From Saturnia japonica (Eukaryota > Arthropoda > Insecta > Lepidoptera > Saturniidae): a stretch of DNA of 64,000 nucleotides. Every line of letters starts with the position of its first letter. Position 1 is the first letter of the stretch. The DNA lies in assembly GCA_033032175.1 (NCBI GenBank), contig CM065320.1, positions 806,001-870,000 of the forward strand. Direction: 5' to 3'. Of this stretch, positions 33,661 through 46,175 are shown one piece after another. Under the pieces are notes generated by a model. That model made no database searches and was not told the DNA's origin. It saw only the letters and a program-made list of their open reading frames with translations. The position numbers and the translations under genes are program-made.

Positions 33661-34814
33661 GCACGATATAAATAATAATTATAATAAATAGTATAGAACA
33701 AACAATAAATATTAATAAAAAATAAATAGTATTTAATGTGGAAATTTGTAAATCACAAAAGTAATCATAATTATATAGATAAAATCCTTCTTTCATATTT
33801 AAATATTTTTTTATATACTCTATGTATGTATGTATCTATGTGTATGTACTCTAGCGTTCTCTAAATTCAAATATAAATACATATATTTATAAATTACAAG
33901 ATTTATATGCATATAAATATCTCAAAACTATATTAATTAATTACATATGTATAATTTCAAATTTCTTTTTTTAATTTCCTATTTTCGAAATAAAACATTA
34001 CTCGTTGCTTCTCCAAATAGGCTTGATGTGGCGATTATCTCAAGGGACAGAAACACTATGAAAAAGAACCACTTTAAGCAATACACAGAAACGGGTTGAT
34101 TATACAATATCCATAAAAAATCAACAATAGATATTTTAACACTTATTATAATTTAATACTCATAAAGGTTTTACATTCCACGGAACTCCAAAAATCTTAC
34201 AAACTTTCCAACACAGCCCATGAAAATATATTTCGTAATAGACACGTTTAAAAAATGTAGCGCACGTTTAGTGGCCAAGATAGTTGGAGTGAAATTTTCT
34301 TTTCAAGGGGGAAAATTTTCACTCTCGCTTCCTCATTAGTGCTCGGAAACCTTTGAGTGAGCGCGCATCCCGCTTTGCCTCCGCAATTCATTCTACATTT
34401 ACACACGTCTCATATTTATTTGCCTACACTTTTTTATGTTTCGGTAAACGTAAACATTACTTTGATTGCCTTAGAGCTTAAAGATATATTTAAACTTTAT
34501 ATATTTAGATTTAAATATAATTATATGAGGCGGTAGGATACGATAAATACTAACAGTACTATTAAAATGTTCTTTAAATTAAACAAAAAAGTTTACTTAA
34601 GTACGTACACACGAACGTAAGGAATTGAACTTCTTTCACTTAACAAAACAAAAATAACTCCAAAAATTGTATGTCACGTATCAATAACACGATGAATTAT
34701 CCATCAATGGTAATAATGTATATATTCATTTCACTGGTTTTTAATAATTTGAAAATAATTAATGGGTGTATGCTGTCATAATAACAGCAAAATAATTTTT
34801 TTTTTTTTTTTAAT
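33661..34814. other. AT-rich noncoding stretch
   Basis: Contains TATG/TGTA microsatellite-like sequence (about 33,822-33,850) and an imperfect hairpin (GTGAAATTTTC with GAAAATTTTCAC, about 34,288-34,324). No gene signal. Confidence 0.45.
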
Positions 34815-34910
34815 TTTTGTCTGTCTGTTTGTTCTGGCTAATATCTGAAACATTGGATCAATTTTGACGGGACTTTTACTAGCTTAATAATATACGGTCA
34901 GAAGCAATAT
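34815..34910 (+). mobile_element. Helitron-like family 6, 5' end only
   Basis: 'tgtctgtctgtttgttctgg' and 'ggatcaattttgacgggact' match the start of the copy at 24,425-24,500. Homology is lost after about 100 bases. Confidence 0.5.
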
Positions 34911-35622
34911 AGTCACCTATTTTATAATGAAAACCTTTTCGTAACTAAAAAGAAATAAAACTGAAATTGTCGGCCGAACTCCATTATTTTGCCCACTATC
35001 TACCGCCAACAATCAATGAATTATGTCAAGCCACAAACACCTTAATAATATGGTACCTGATCGATACTTTATAAAATACCTTATTGTACATAATGCTTTA
35101 AGCATCTATTTAGAAACTTTTTTTATATTTTGATGCCGTGCATATTTTTTCATATTTTTGATATTCAAAACAAATGTAAATTTTGAATGCAATATATTAT
35201 CTTAACTAATAAGTGATAAGCGATCAACTTTACATTGATGGAAGATTACGAATTGTTTCAAGACTAACATAAATATTTTAATTACAGTTATCTTATGGTA
35301 ATACTTGTCCAAAACATCTGAATATTTACAACATAAAATAATATTAATTATATGTATGTTTTTGGCATACATTATTTTATTTCCATCGAATTTTAGTATA
35401 TAGTCCGTCCAGTTATGTATTATTTACAAAAACCTTTCATAATCTTTATTATCGAAAGTTTTTTAAAGGATGCATAAATAATTACACCTTATTATATTTC
35501 ATATCCCAGAACTATTTACACGAACAGCTAATATATAAGCTAGAAGATTATACAATTTACTTTAGATTTGATTATCAGTTGTAGTTATAATAATTATATC
35601 CAGTTGTAAGTTTCAACAACCA
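34911..35622. other. AT-rich noncoding stretch
   Basis: No recognised feature. Confidence 0.45.
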
Positions 35623-35893
35623 CTAAGGTATATAGGTGAAATTTATAAGCTCAAATCTTACAAGATCGTTTACATTTGTTTGAATAATTACGTTGCAAAA
35701 TTCAATGGCAATAGATATATCGTTCAAGTAAATTTGTGGACAGCAAACTACGTTGTCGTTTCGAAAAGTGAAATGGGAGAATCGGCCTTCTGTGTTCCAA
35801 AAAAAGCAGTATGTAGTTTTATTGGTGAGAAAATTCAAGGTAGTACGTCGGTAATATAGTTTACCATTAATATAAACGACAGTAATCAGTTAG
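35623..35893 (-). CDS. open frame of unknown nature (possible gene or transposon fragment)
   Basis: The minus frame is open for about 90 codons to a TAG at 35,623-35,625, with no internal Met near its start (LITVVYINGKLYYRRTT...). Codons are more balanced than in neighbouring chance frames, and the peptide is polar and aromatic with a CC pair (VVCCPQIYL). No domain is recognised. No clear 3' splice site precedes it. It could be a decayed exon, a fragment of a transposon protein, or chance. Confidence 0.22.
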
Positions 35894-37020
35894 TTGTCCT
35901 CACATAACATCCTGTTTACCTCGGTACTTACTTTTTTTCTTTCTCTATTTACATCTAGTTTTCCGTGTTCAAACCAGTTGTATATTAGAACAGGATGTTT
36001 GAGTCACTACAAACCGTATTAAGGTATATATCGTGAATCATATATTTTTAAGAAAAATTACGTAATCTTTACTATGTATGAAAATGGTAATGTGTAGTTA
36101 ATTATCAATGTAAATATAAAAACCCTGACACACAGCCTATGGCATTAAAACGGTTCCAATGAACTCAAACTAGTAAAGAATTGAAGACTTATAATCGGCT
36201 GAAAATATATTTTTTTAAATCATCAAGAGGATCAATAAATCTTTAAATTAAAAAAAAAAACACAATTGGTTCATCCGTTTGGGAGCTACGATGCGATAGG
36301 ATACGATCGATGTACGATAGACGTGCATATTTAATATAATTATACGCATTATAGATAAGTATTTTAAACTTATCCTTTGAGTACTTCCGGGAATACAAAT
36401 AAATCGAACTCTCATATTTATCTTCACTAATCTTCAAATATGCATATTTTCTAGTAATAGGCAATTATTACTACATACTATATTATAAACCATGCAATTT
36501 GGATTAATTTACCCAACTGTCAAAAAAATCTTATATGATTTGTACTGAATGCTGGGTAGATCCATTAATTCTCAACGAAAGTGTGCGCACTAGGGTGGCG
36601 ATTTTGATACTGATGTTTTCCTCGAAAGTACACCTAAAAAGGAGACGATCCTGAAAATTTGTTGTTTGTTTTAAAAGTCGATTTTTCACTAATTTTCGAT
36701 ATTTGTATCTCAGCTTCTATATAATTTAAACACTCCTGCCCAGCGGCATTTTTCTCAGTAAGACTTCTACTTTTATGAAAGAAATAGATATTAATTCTAA
36801 ACTTCATCGGGCTTAGCTAATACCTTCCAACTGAACAACTGTTTTTGTTAAATTTTACCCATTTATAAAACATTATTATATGTACCCTCTTTGAAGTTGA
36901 GACTTGACCAGCAGCTAATATCTTTTGTCGAGGTATATTTTAATTGAATCTACCCAGCTTTTGCTTAATTGCTCCGATTTTGTACGTAAAATTACTTACA
37001 ATTATTATTTGATACAAATA
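35894..37020. other. noncoding stretch
   Basis: Holds the isolated end block of repeat family 4 (36,265-36,300). Otherwise no recognised feature. Confidence 0.45.
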
Positions 37021-37021
37021 A

Positions 37022-37068
37022 GTAGGCATTCTGTAGTGCACGCGGGCGGAGCCGCGGGCACAGCTAGT
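37022..37068 (+). mobile_element. Helitron-like 3' terminus
   Basis: 'taggcattctgtagtgcacg' followed by 'cggagccgcgggcacagcta' and GT. It has the same terminal sequence as 11,120-11,160 and ends CTAG-T, the canonical Helitron 3' end. Confidence 0.6.
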
Positions 37069-37412
37069 GAAATATACTGTAATAGTTACTCACCAATTGT
37101 CGTATTAAAAATATTACTGTATACGTACTCGAAAATACATTTTTTTTTTTTGGGTTCTGCCTTTGTAGGTAATTAAACATTAATCCTTGACATTATAAAC
37201 TTTTCTGCAGATTTACAAGTATATATTGTTTTTACGTTAGAATTCTCAGGTACATTATCTTAAGTGAGCTTCCACAAGATGAATGATAATGGGTTCGCAA
37301 AACGGAGTTGACATTTCCCCGCACCAACGAAACCGTTGAAAGGTATTATTAATTTTTAATTTTATTATATGTAGGTACTTCGCAAATATGCTTGAACAAT
37401 TTTTATTTAATA

Positions 37413-38762
37413 CTAGCTGACCCGTGCGACTTCGTCTGCGTCACATAAGAAAGAGAGAGAGAGAGAGTGACTCATAGGCACCTTTAATACAATTCTAAAG
37501 GAGCTGAAACTTTCTTTGTTTTTTGTTGTTTGGAACCATTTGAGCAACATTCGCCCTCTCCTCCTCACATAATTCTGCATAATAAAAATGTGCTCGCGGT
37601 ACTGATCATTATTTTGCTGACGAGTTATTTTAAAACTGTGATAGCTCCTAAGATATTCATTTTAATCAATTACTGTAAAGAGCCATTTTGTTCTAAATTA
37701 AATACTGATGAGTAACGTATTTCTTTCGATAATGATTAATACCATGTACATAAAACACCTTCGCAAATAATTCATTATTTTAGAACAAATTTTATAACCA
37801 TAAAAAGGTTATACTGAGTAAACCTTAAAAGATAAGCCATATGCAATCGCTGAATATTTTTTGAACTTTTTAAGATAAATAATTCCATGATACACGATTG
37901 TTGCGTAACTTTAACCATTTATGCAGCGAACGTAATGGAAGCTCTCAAAAGAAATACAACTTGCCCGTTTATCCAAAATATGTCATTTATGCTCCGTGTT
38001 TGGAATACAAGGTCATTAGCCGAGTCGTACAATGCCGCGATCGCTGTGAATGGCGAATTGTATGCGCAGGGGCAATAGTTCTACGCAGGCACTGCTCCCC
38101 CCCCCCCCCCCCCCCCCCCGGCTTCGTCCGACGTCTCTGCTGACACAGTCTGATGCGTGCTTTGCTACCGTACTCCCACGTACGGTTTTGTGGAGCTACG
38201 TCACGCGCTACGTCATTCCGGTCGTTCGCTTGGCGCTGAGTTATATGTAATTTACGGGTGTTAAGATTTTGCATTGTATAACATGAGTTGGCGTACCAGG
38301 AGTTTGCTGAACTGATTGCTTGAATGATAGTGTCCTTGCTGTTGTAATATTTGAGGCTGCCACATACACATATATACAGTTTACTCCACGATCACAAGTA
38401 GGTCATAATCTGCAGCCCAGGTCGACGGGTCAAGGTCAAGATCACCACCTGCTCCTGACGAGGTGAGTCTCCTTGTTTTATTCCTAAAATAACTACTGTG
38501 TATCGCAGCAATAACTTCCAGAGGGATTGATTCGCGATTAGATTTAATTTAGCACATATTTCGCGAATCTTCTAGCTCTCACCTCTTCCGCCTCACCTTT
38601 ATTGATCATAGCGTGATGTTATATAGCCTGTAGCCTTTCTGGATAAATGGGCTATCCAACTCTGAAACAATTTTTCCATTAGAACCAGTAGTTCCTAAGA
38701 TTAGCGTGTTCAACCAAACAAACAAACAAACAAACTCTTCAGCTTTATAATATTAGTATAGA
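37413..38762 (-). mobile_element. Helitron-like element, about 1.35 kb, both ends present
   Basis: Read on the minus strand, the 5' end at 38,762 begins TCTATACTAATATTATAAAG after an A. The 3' end at 37,413 closes with CACGGGTCAGCTAG followed by T. 5'-TC, CTAG-3' and insertion between A and T are the Helitron rules. The body has the common blocks 'ctaatcttaggaactactgg' and 'ttatccagaaaggctacagg', then 'aacatcacgctatgatca'. Its centre (37,880-38,270) is GC-richer, unlike the other copies, and contains a 23-base C run. No helicase or Rep frame is present: it is non-autonomous. Confidence 0.7.
38097..38119. repeat. poly-C tract, 23 bases
   Basis: Uninterrupted run of 23 C on the + strand inside the Helitron-like element. 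G/C homopolymers this long are rare in AT-rich insect DNA; the exact length may be affected by sequencing error. Confidence 0.9.
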
Positions 38763-38942
38763 TACATAGTTGAGAAATTTCACATATGTATTAGCAAGAT
38801 TATCCTATTAGAGTTTTTATGAATATAATAATAAATTTATAAGCACAAAAGACATAATATACAAGAAGATTCGTACATTTCGGGAAGTTTTATTATTTAA
38901 AATTAATAAAACATTATTAATAACACTGCTATCATCATCAAT

Positions 38943-39317
38943 GCAATCATATGTTTGTCAATTTTACATATATTTTTGGGATGTTTGGAATCCAAAGGGT
39001 TAAACAGATTAGACAACCAAAACACATTACCGATTTGCCAAACAATAAGTTCAAGGACCATTTCAAGCAGGTTTTACTGTCAAAAGGTTATTATAGGGTG
39101 GATCATTATGTGAATGATAGTAATACCCGGAAGTGAATCCCTCTCTGTGCGTCCACTAAATTATTATTATACCTATTATATTAACATTTGACTCCGAAGC
39201 CTATTCTTCTCGATGACTGGAATTATTTCCGAACCAGTAGTAATGTTTTGACGTTATGTGTCTTCTTAGAGCCTACATTGAATAAAGAGATGTTTGATTT
39301 GATTTTTTGATTTTTAC
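38943..39317 (+). pseudogene. LINE 3' end: ORF2 C-terminal fragment, 3' UTR and TTGAT-type tail
   Basis: The frame from 38,951 to TGA at 39,134-39,136 ends with LPNNKFKDHFKQVLLSKGYY and RVDHYVND. This resembles the last residues of many insect LINE ORF2 proteins (a lysine-rich helix, then a paired Tyr and an acidic Leu/Val block). It is followed by about 145 bases of 3' UTR and a tail of TTTGATTTGATTTTTTGA type (39,285-39,317), as in short-repeat-tailed LINEs. The rest of the element is missing, so it is 5'-truncated. The clade is not assigned. Confidence 0.55.
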
Positions 39318-39319
39318 TA

Positions 39320-41632
39320 ACAAAAAGAGATTTGTACAAAATAACAATTTAAATAAGATTATTTAACAATCGAATAAGACAGGCAGTTACTAAACGATAT
39401 AAAAAAAAACATAAATAATTTTGAATCATTTAAAAAGGACAAAAATATGAATGCTGTTTACGTAAAATACATTTGTGACACTTTTGTCGAGGACACATTT
39501 TACAATTGGAATAAATAGCTGAGCCGAGCGTTTACAACGGGATATCTGGCCCTCGATTTATATGCCCGGGAACAAGCCAATTATGTTTTTTCACCAAATA
39601 GCCATTGGATTCATATATAACTTTACATTGACTGGTCAGTATTAAGCTATCGGTGTATGGAAATTTAAGTAATATTGTTTTATTGTTCCATATAAAAAAA
39701 AAATTGCGGCATATTATTACTAGGACCCGCTCTTTCTCTACTACAACGCCATAATACATAAGATACCATTTAATACATGGCTTAAAATCGTGCCGATGTC
39801 ATTATGGACTCCGTATTAATAACTTAGTATTCGTACAATGACTATACTATAGACCCCCTCATCGTTGGCTGGGCGCGATAGTGGCAGGTGTGTATTATGA
39901 CCGCAGGCACTTTATAAGCAGGTAACGACCATCTTGAAATGATTCTCACAAAGGTTATCCGATGGTGAAGATAAATGTAAGTCGACTACAATAAACACTG
40001 TTTCTAAGTACCATGTACTTGCGTATTACAATATCTAAATATACACTAAGATTTAATTTGTTTATACGTGAAACAATAATATGAGACACAATTTTACACA
40101 TGGCTATTTATTTTCAAACTAAGCGACGCTTGTGATATGGTATGGTATATAAATATTTAACACCCAAGCACTTCCCGTTTTTTGTCTAATTTTACGTACA
40201 AAAGTTATTATATTCAGATTTCATTCAATAATGAAGGTATAAGCTAAACACGACACTATGCGATAATGTAATTTTTACTACAGCCGATATAAATAACACT
40301 AAATGATGTCGGTATAAAATTGCTGTTGTCGAAAAGTCAATCGTGGGTGGGGATCAAAAACGCGAACTCGGGGCAATAGTAGAGGTCTTGCTATTAGTGT
40401 GCCATGAGGCATAAAATATGAATATAAAAACTTAGTTAAAAGAGAAACAAAACCAATCAATAACAATAATTAGAATCGTATTGAGATACGACGGATGATC
40501 GCCTCAAAGCTGACTGTATGATTCGAATATACCATTCGGGAATAACGAAACAACGGGGCGCTTAAACGCGTCCAGTTTCGACTGAGTAAATCCAATTTTA
40601 TTACGCTAATAAAAGGCAATCCAATTAAAGCTGGAGATTTTTTACTGGCGATGCTCGGCGCTGGCGAGCGTAGGGCTCTCGAGTTGAGAGTTGCCGAGTG
40701 ATGTGCTCTACAGGTTTCAAATGTAACTGTTGCTGTAATAACGGAGCCTTTGAACTCTGTATTTCAGTCGAAGCCAATCTTGTATTTTAAATTAATGATC
40801 TGAAGAAAATCTATCTGTAATTAAAATATTTAATTTTTAAATGAATAGAATTGTAAATATCTGTTAAATTATGATAATTCCAATAAGGTCTTTTTTAATT
40901 TAATTTTTATATTATTCATATTTTTTCGGAGTCTGTATATTTTATAAGTATATTTAATATTCATCGCTACAGTAGAACACAAAGCGCGTTTGTATATTTG
41001 TTGTATCTTCAAATTGAATTGAGATAATTTTTCCAAAAGTTCATAAGTGCTTACTGGAAAATTATTGTTTTGTACTTTATACTATTAAACCAGTAACTAT
41101 AAATTCGATAATTATATTATTATCTTTGTATATTTGCATGAAAAGCATTACATTTATGTTCAAAAAAAACTTTATTATTGTAGTTTACTATTTAAAATCA
41201 CTAGAAAATTTGAAGGTAAAGTTTCTTTTGATGAGGCAAGGAATTTACAGATATTTTTTTACGTAAGAATTGAAAGTATTTTAGCTGGATTGATGCCAAA
41301 TATAATATGTAAAATCGCATAATGTATAAGCATATTTCAATTGAGTCACAATTAAATACAACAGTATATCGACAGTTGAATCCATAGCAGTTTAAAATAA
41401 TCTCGGCGACTCACAGACTCATGCATATTTTAAGTGGAAAATCGATCGCAACCTGAATTCAACCAGAGCAGTATCACTTATAACAGGTATTATGCTGAAA
41501 ACGCGAGACCATATGATCGTCTATACGTGATTTACGATAACTGGAGAAGATTTTGATAGGTGTTGTAACATCGAATACATATATAAAACCTGTAAATTTG
41601 TAAAAGATTATTTTAATTCAAAGAGTTCAATT
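39320..41632. other. noncoding stretch
   Basis: The minus frame at 39,532-39,759 is open for 75 codons with no recognised domain. A GC-richer patch at 40,640-40,700 is followed by an acceptor-like 'ctctgtatttcag' (ends 40,767), without a coding frame beyond it. Confidence 0.4.
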
Positions 41633-41634
41633 AT

Positions 41635-41870
41635 GAGGCAATGATGGCTCAGTTGGTAGCGTGTACGGGCATCGCTTCAATAAAAGTCAATTATAATCCC
41701 TATAATGACTCTGAGCTTTTGGTGAAGCAAGACATCGTGTTGAAACTCTAGCATGTAGGGTATTTTTTACTACCAGACTAGCTAGCTGCCATGCTCAATT
41801 AAAAAAATCTGTCACCAAGCACCTATAGTTACGTTCTGGCATCTCTGCTTAACCTACCAAATCAAACGCT
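41635..41870 (+). mobile_element. tRNA-derived SINE, family 2, copy 2
   Basis: The head 'aatgatggctcagttggtag' carries the best A-box of the family, but the B-box is eroded. The body has 'ctgagcttttggtgaagcaa', 'gacatcgtgttgaaac', 'atctgtcaccaagcacctat' and 'agttacgttctggca'. Confidence 0.7.
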
Positions 41871-42498
41871 ATCTAACCTATAATAATTAAATAAATAATA
41901 TATAACTTATTTATTTTTTCCAAAGGTGATAACGTGTCTGCACTACATTCACGGTTTTACATAACGGTTAGTATAGTACATCCCTGAAAACAAGAGCGAT
42001 CACTGAGAACGTCGACAATCCATCGAAGCTGTCATGCTGGCCTGGTCAAGTTCACATTCAAATGTTAAACTTCACCTTAAAACCGAAGATCTCGATTTTA
42101 TTAGTAGGAGGGAACACACTGACTGAGGGACGGTTTCATAAAATGACGTTATTTTTTGTTCATAATTTTTTGATCAGTTACCATTGGCGTGGCGTATCTT
42201 TGGATAGTAGGCTCGTCTTCTGTGAAAATGGCGTAGGTTTTATCCATGCTCATATTAATGTGTTAAAAACTAACTTGACACAAAGACAAACATTGTAAGA
42301 AAATCCATGTTTTTTTAAATCCCAGTTACCACGTAATACTGTTCAGACACGTCTACGTACACAGGTGCGCTTCGAAAGTAGACCGGGGCGTGTATTGTAA
42401 ACTTCTCCGGTAGACCGTAGAGTGTATGGCCGATGGTAGTGTGATTACTGTGATGACTTACCTATTTAAAGCATTCAGTTTTTTTAATACAAATAAAG
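41871..42498. other. noncoding stretch
   Basis: The frame at 42,062-42,298 lies in slightly richer sequence but has no domain or splice context. No element recognised. Confidence 0.4.
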
Positions 42499-42765
42499 TG
42501 ACAAACAAGCATACGGTCCATTTGATTTTAAGCGGCTACCGTAGCCTATGGACGCTTGTCATATCACAGGAATCACTATCATGTTGCTAAGCTTGAACCC
42601 TGTTACCTGAAGGAGCTTTGAAAGCTTTACTCACCGCAGGAACACAACACAAGGTTATTTGGCCTCGAACTTCTGTATGTCGATCTGTATTCCACCAGTT
42701 GGACTGCTCCAAGTAGAGAGAAATCTCCAAAGAATTATATCTCTGAACTACCTCTCCTTAACTTA
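42499..42765 (+). repeat. dispersed repeat family 3, copy 4 (fullest)
   Basis: Includes 'caaacaagcatacggtccat', 'agcggctaccgtagcctatg', 'tcaccgcaggaacacaacac', 'aaggttatttggcctcg' and 'ccaccagttggactgctcca', then 'agtagagagaaatctccaaa'. It can serve as the reference for the other three copies. Confidence 0.7.
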
Positions 42766-43780
42766 TATCAAATACTAGTTCAAAATGGCCTGTCCTATTA
42801 GATAACTATAGTTGGTGATCGAACTCGAAGTTATAGAGGTATATAATATAATTGTACAATACCAAAAGTTTAGACTTTAATTAACAGACAAGGGCATATT
42901 GTGTCCCTCCTTGTCATTACGTGTACATATAAACGCAGAGCAATTATTTATTATTGTATGGTCACATTAATTAAGAACTAGTTAAAGTTTAAACTATTAC
43001 TCTTTGATCCAGTTAGGACAATTGATTTAATTGTCTCGACAATTCAGATGTAAATAAAACTTATTAATTTTGCTATTACATCTTCATAAAATTTGAAATA
43101 TAGGACAATCTAGGATACATATATTATAACATAATATATACATTATTTGTAAATATATCTTTAAAAATAAGTTGTATTGTAAACAATTAATATATTTAAT
43201 TCAGTACCTAAGAATGGAAATATTCTATTGCTTACATTTTGACAGCTGTTTAACAAACTTTGTATTATGTAGAATATGAGATTTCAGGATAACATAACAT
43301 TATATCGGGCTCTTCATCGATTGTTGATTACAAAGGAATTTATTTCTGGAGTTTCAACTATGACTTACATTTATAATATAACAGTAAAGTCAGAATTTGT
43401 ACATTAAATAAATTTGTGAAAAAATACTATGGAGGTGTTTAGAATCACAGATAGAAAATATTTCGACACTAGAAATTTTTGTCTACCTGTAACGTCTGGT
43501 ATAGATGGCGTCACGGATACATAAAGTATATTAATAATATACTGTTTCGTCGTTATAAGTTATAATATATGTATATTAACAGTTCGCTTAAATATTTATT
43601 ATTTATTCGTACTCAGTGAATAAAAAATTCAAACAAATTCACTATATTGATCCTCCCTATACTTCAGTCGTACTTACCGATCTCTCTATAAGGTTCTCTT
43701 GCAAAAAAGAAAGGTCGACATTACTAGAATTGTCTCGAACTATATATAATTGCTTAGAAGGGGAATATATAGTCTATTGT
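42766..43780. other. AT-rich noncoding stretch
   Basis: No recognised feature; the frame at 43,616-43,882 runs into repeat family 7 and shows no domain. Confidence 0.4.
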
Positions 43781-43784
43781 TTGT

Positions 43785-43950
43785 TGGGTGATACAATCAG
43801 AGCGATAAGCTTTGTATGTGTGAGTAAACTACAGTGTTTTTGGTACCTACGATTATACCTCGATATTTTGAGTACATTCTAGTTGAGTCCAGAGATTTCG
43901 AGAACACTGAACTTGTTCTATTTTTACTCAGATCGTAAAAATACGATAGT
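43785..43950 (+). repeat. dispersed repeat family 7, copy 1
   Basis: Colinear with 55,605-55,770: 'tttgtatgtgtgagtaaact', 'ggtacctacgattatac', 'attttgagtacattctag' and 'ttactcagatcgtaa' correspond to 'tttgaatgtgtgtgtaaact', 'cgtacctacaaatacgt', 'gttttgagtcaattctag' and 'ttactctggccgtaa'. The class is unknown. Confidence 0.5.
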
Positions 43951-45029
43951 AAAACAATAATATTTAAATTAAACATCGATAGGTAAATAAAATAAATGTT
44001 AGACAATAAAACAATTTTTGCTCATGGTTTCAAAGCTACATCTGTTAGCAAAAATACAAGTCTAGTGATGAGGCACAGTGGTCGACTATGTGGTGGTGAG
44101 CATAATCGATAAACATATAAAAAGGAGGAATATACCCAATTCAAATGTATATTTTTATATGGATGTTCAGTCATTACTCCTTTGTTTAGGAACCTATTTA
44201 GATTTATTTTTTATGGAAAGGGTACCTCAAGCGTGGTCTGATTTTAATTACATTGGCATTGAACTTTCGAATTCGAAGGTGAATCGTGGGGTGTCCACGA
44301 AACTCTTTAAAATCATTGAAGTTGATTTTCTATTTGTCAAAATTATCTTGTTTAAATAAAATTATTCATAGATTTTTTCTTTAAATACATTCTTTACGAA
44401 CCACACACTCATGCATACCGAGGGGTAGTTATTGGAAGGTTTAACACCAGTTGTGATATCACTGACATATAAATAACCTTTTTTTTTAATTACAACAACT
44501 CAATAAATGTTTATTATTGCATTTTCATAATATTAGTACTAAGTCAGTAATACAGTAATCTTCATCGAGCAAGCAGTGTTAATTAAAGTTCTGAAGAAAA
44601 TTGCCTTCAAACGTAATTTTATCGCATAATACCCCTTATAAAGCTGTTTATTTTACCGCTTACGTTGATACTGACATAGACTGTTAAGTTTATATCATAC
44701 TTTATTATGCTACTTATTTCAAATTGAGTCTTTAATAACATGAAAAACGATAACCAATTTTATAAAAAGAAGCATCACTATATACGTCACAAGGTATATG
44801 CTTTCTATGCCCTATTTAAATAATATAAAAAAATTGTAACATAACATAAAATAACATCACTAGTGTACACCCACATTTAAATTGTAATTAACCTATATAT
44901 ATATATATATAGATTTTTTTTTTCTTTAGGCCTTAAGAAGGCAGATATATTGCTACCAGTACTACTAGCCATTGAGAAGAAGCGGTAAGAAACTCGATCG
45001 GGTTTATAAACATTTTTTGTAATTATTTT
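43951..45029. other. AT-rich noncoding stretch
   Basis: The frame at 44,078-44,359 (93 codons) has no recognised domain. TA repeat at about 44,896-44,912. Confidence 0.4.
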
Positions 45030-45250
45030 TTACAGTATTTATATTGCTTACATTTATTATCATTTTCAATAGATGTACAGAGAGGCAGTCACTTCTTGAC
45101 ATCACTGTCATTCACGTTAACTTGCTGATCATGATTCTTAACTAATTATTCGATAAATCGGTAATGTTCACAGTAAGTTTATTGTAGAACCTAACAACAC
45201 AATGACCTAAAGAACATTTATTTATTTTACCAAGTATAATTTTGTACTGT
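45030..45250 (+). repeat. dispersed repeat family 8, copy 1
   Basis: 'agtatttatattgcttacat', 'ttattatcattttcaataga' and 'tgtacagagagg', then 'tcattcacgttaacttgctg'. The first 90 bases match 61,567-61,660. It is non-coding here. Confidence 0.5.
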
Positions 45251-45824
45251 AATGTACAATGTGTCTCGAGTACTAGGCTGAACTTTCGATGTCAGAAAAC
45301 TTCATGAAACATAGCATCATTACTAATATCGTATTGAAAATTTTTTGTCTATCACCTACCGTCATGGTTATAGACTTGAGAGCTAGTCCAATTTATTGGT
45401 ATGGTATCTGTAATATTCCGTTAATTCGATAAATAAATTGAAACACGGGTGCACTGTGTGAGATTTATTATATACTAAACTATGTACTCGTCACCCAACA
45501 TAAGTGTTTATTTATTTCTATGTACCCACTTGTACTATAATACACTACAGTATCATCTTTAATAATATCGGCGTCTAGAATCGAGTTGGGTGTACAGTCA
45601 AAGTCTGCATAAAACGGAACAAAATATACACGTTCCAATATGGCCGATTTGATTGGAGAATCGCAGTTACCAACCACTAATCCAACCGCCTCTTCTCCCG
45701 CGCGCGCACCGGCACGAATAAATAAAATAAAATGAAATTAAGACAAATCAAATAAACTGTGATTCTCGTGGAATCCTGACCTTGACCTCATCAAAACTGG
45801 TGAATAATTGTGATATATCCAACA
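45251..45824. other. noncoding stretch
   Basis: A short CpG-rich spot (cccgcgcgcgcaccggcacg, about 45,696-45,715) is the only notable point. Confidence 0.4.
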
Positions 45825-46175
45825 GTGGGTTTGATGGGTGGTTGGACACGACAGTTTTGTCCGACTGGATCACGAATATCTTAGACCAGGTATATCACCT
45901 GCAATAGTGGCACACTTAGCTGTAACGGGTTCCGGGATCAGCCAAAGTATATTCAGTAATCAAGGGGGTTATAGGTAAGCATACTGATAAACCTATCACA
46001 CGGTTTCTATTTTAGTTTGTCACATAAAGGGATCAACCTTTGTACATCCAGCTGCCGAGAGGCTTGCATGCTGACATAACAACGTGGTTGCCATTTTTAT
46101 AAAATTTTACTGTACTTACCATCAGTCTCATTTTAGTCACTTTCCCGAGCTACCATAAAAAAACCGAGACCATTT
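45825..46175 (+). repeat. dispersed repeat family 5, copy 3
   Basis: 'ttgtccgactggatcacgaa', 'caatagtggcacacttagct', 'gttccgggatcagccaaagt', 'ggcttgcatgctgacataac', 'cttaccatcagtctcatttt' and 'gagctaccataaaaaaaccg' follow the family order. Confidence 0.65.

Noticed and set aside
37898..38274. Proline/glycine-rich frames around 38,097-38,119
   Set aside because: They are translations of the C23 homopolymer inside a Helitron-like element.
38951..39136. Short 61-codon frame as a novel small protein
   Set aside because: Its C-terminus and the TTGAT-type tail after it fit the end of a truncated LINE better.
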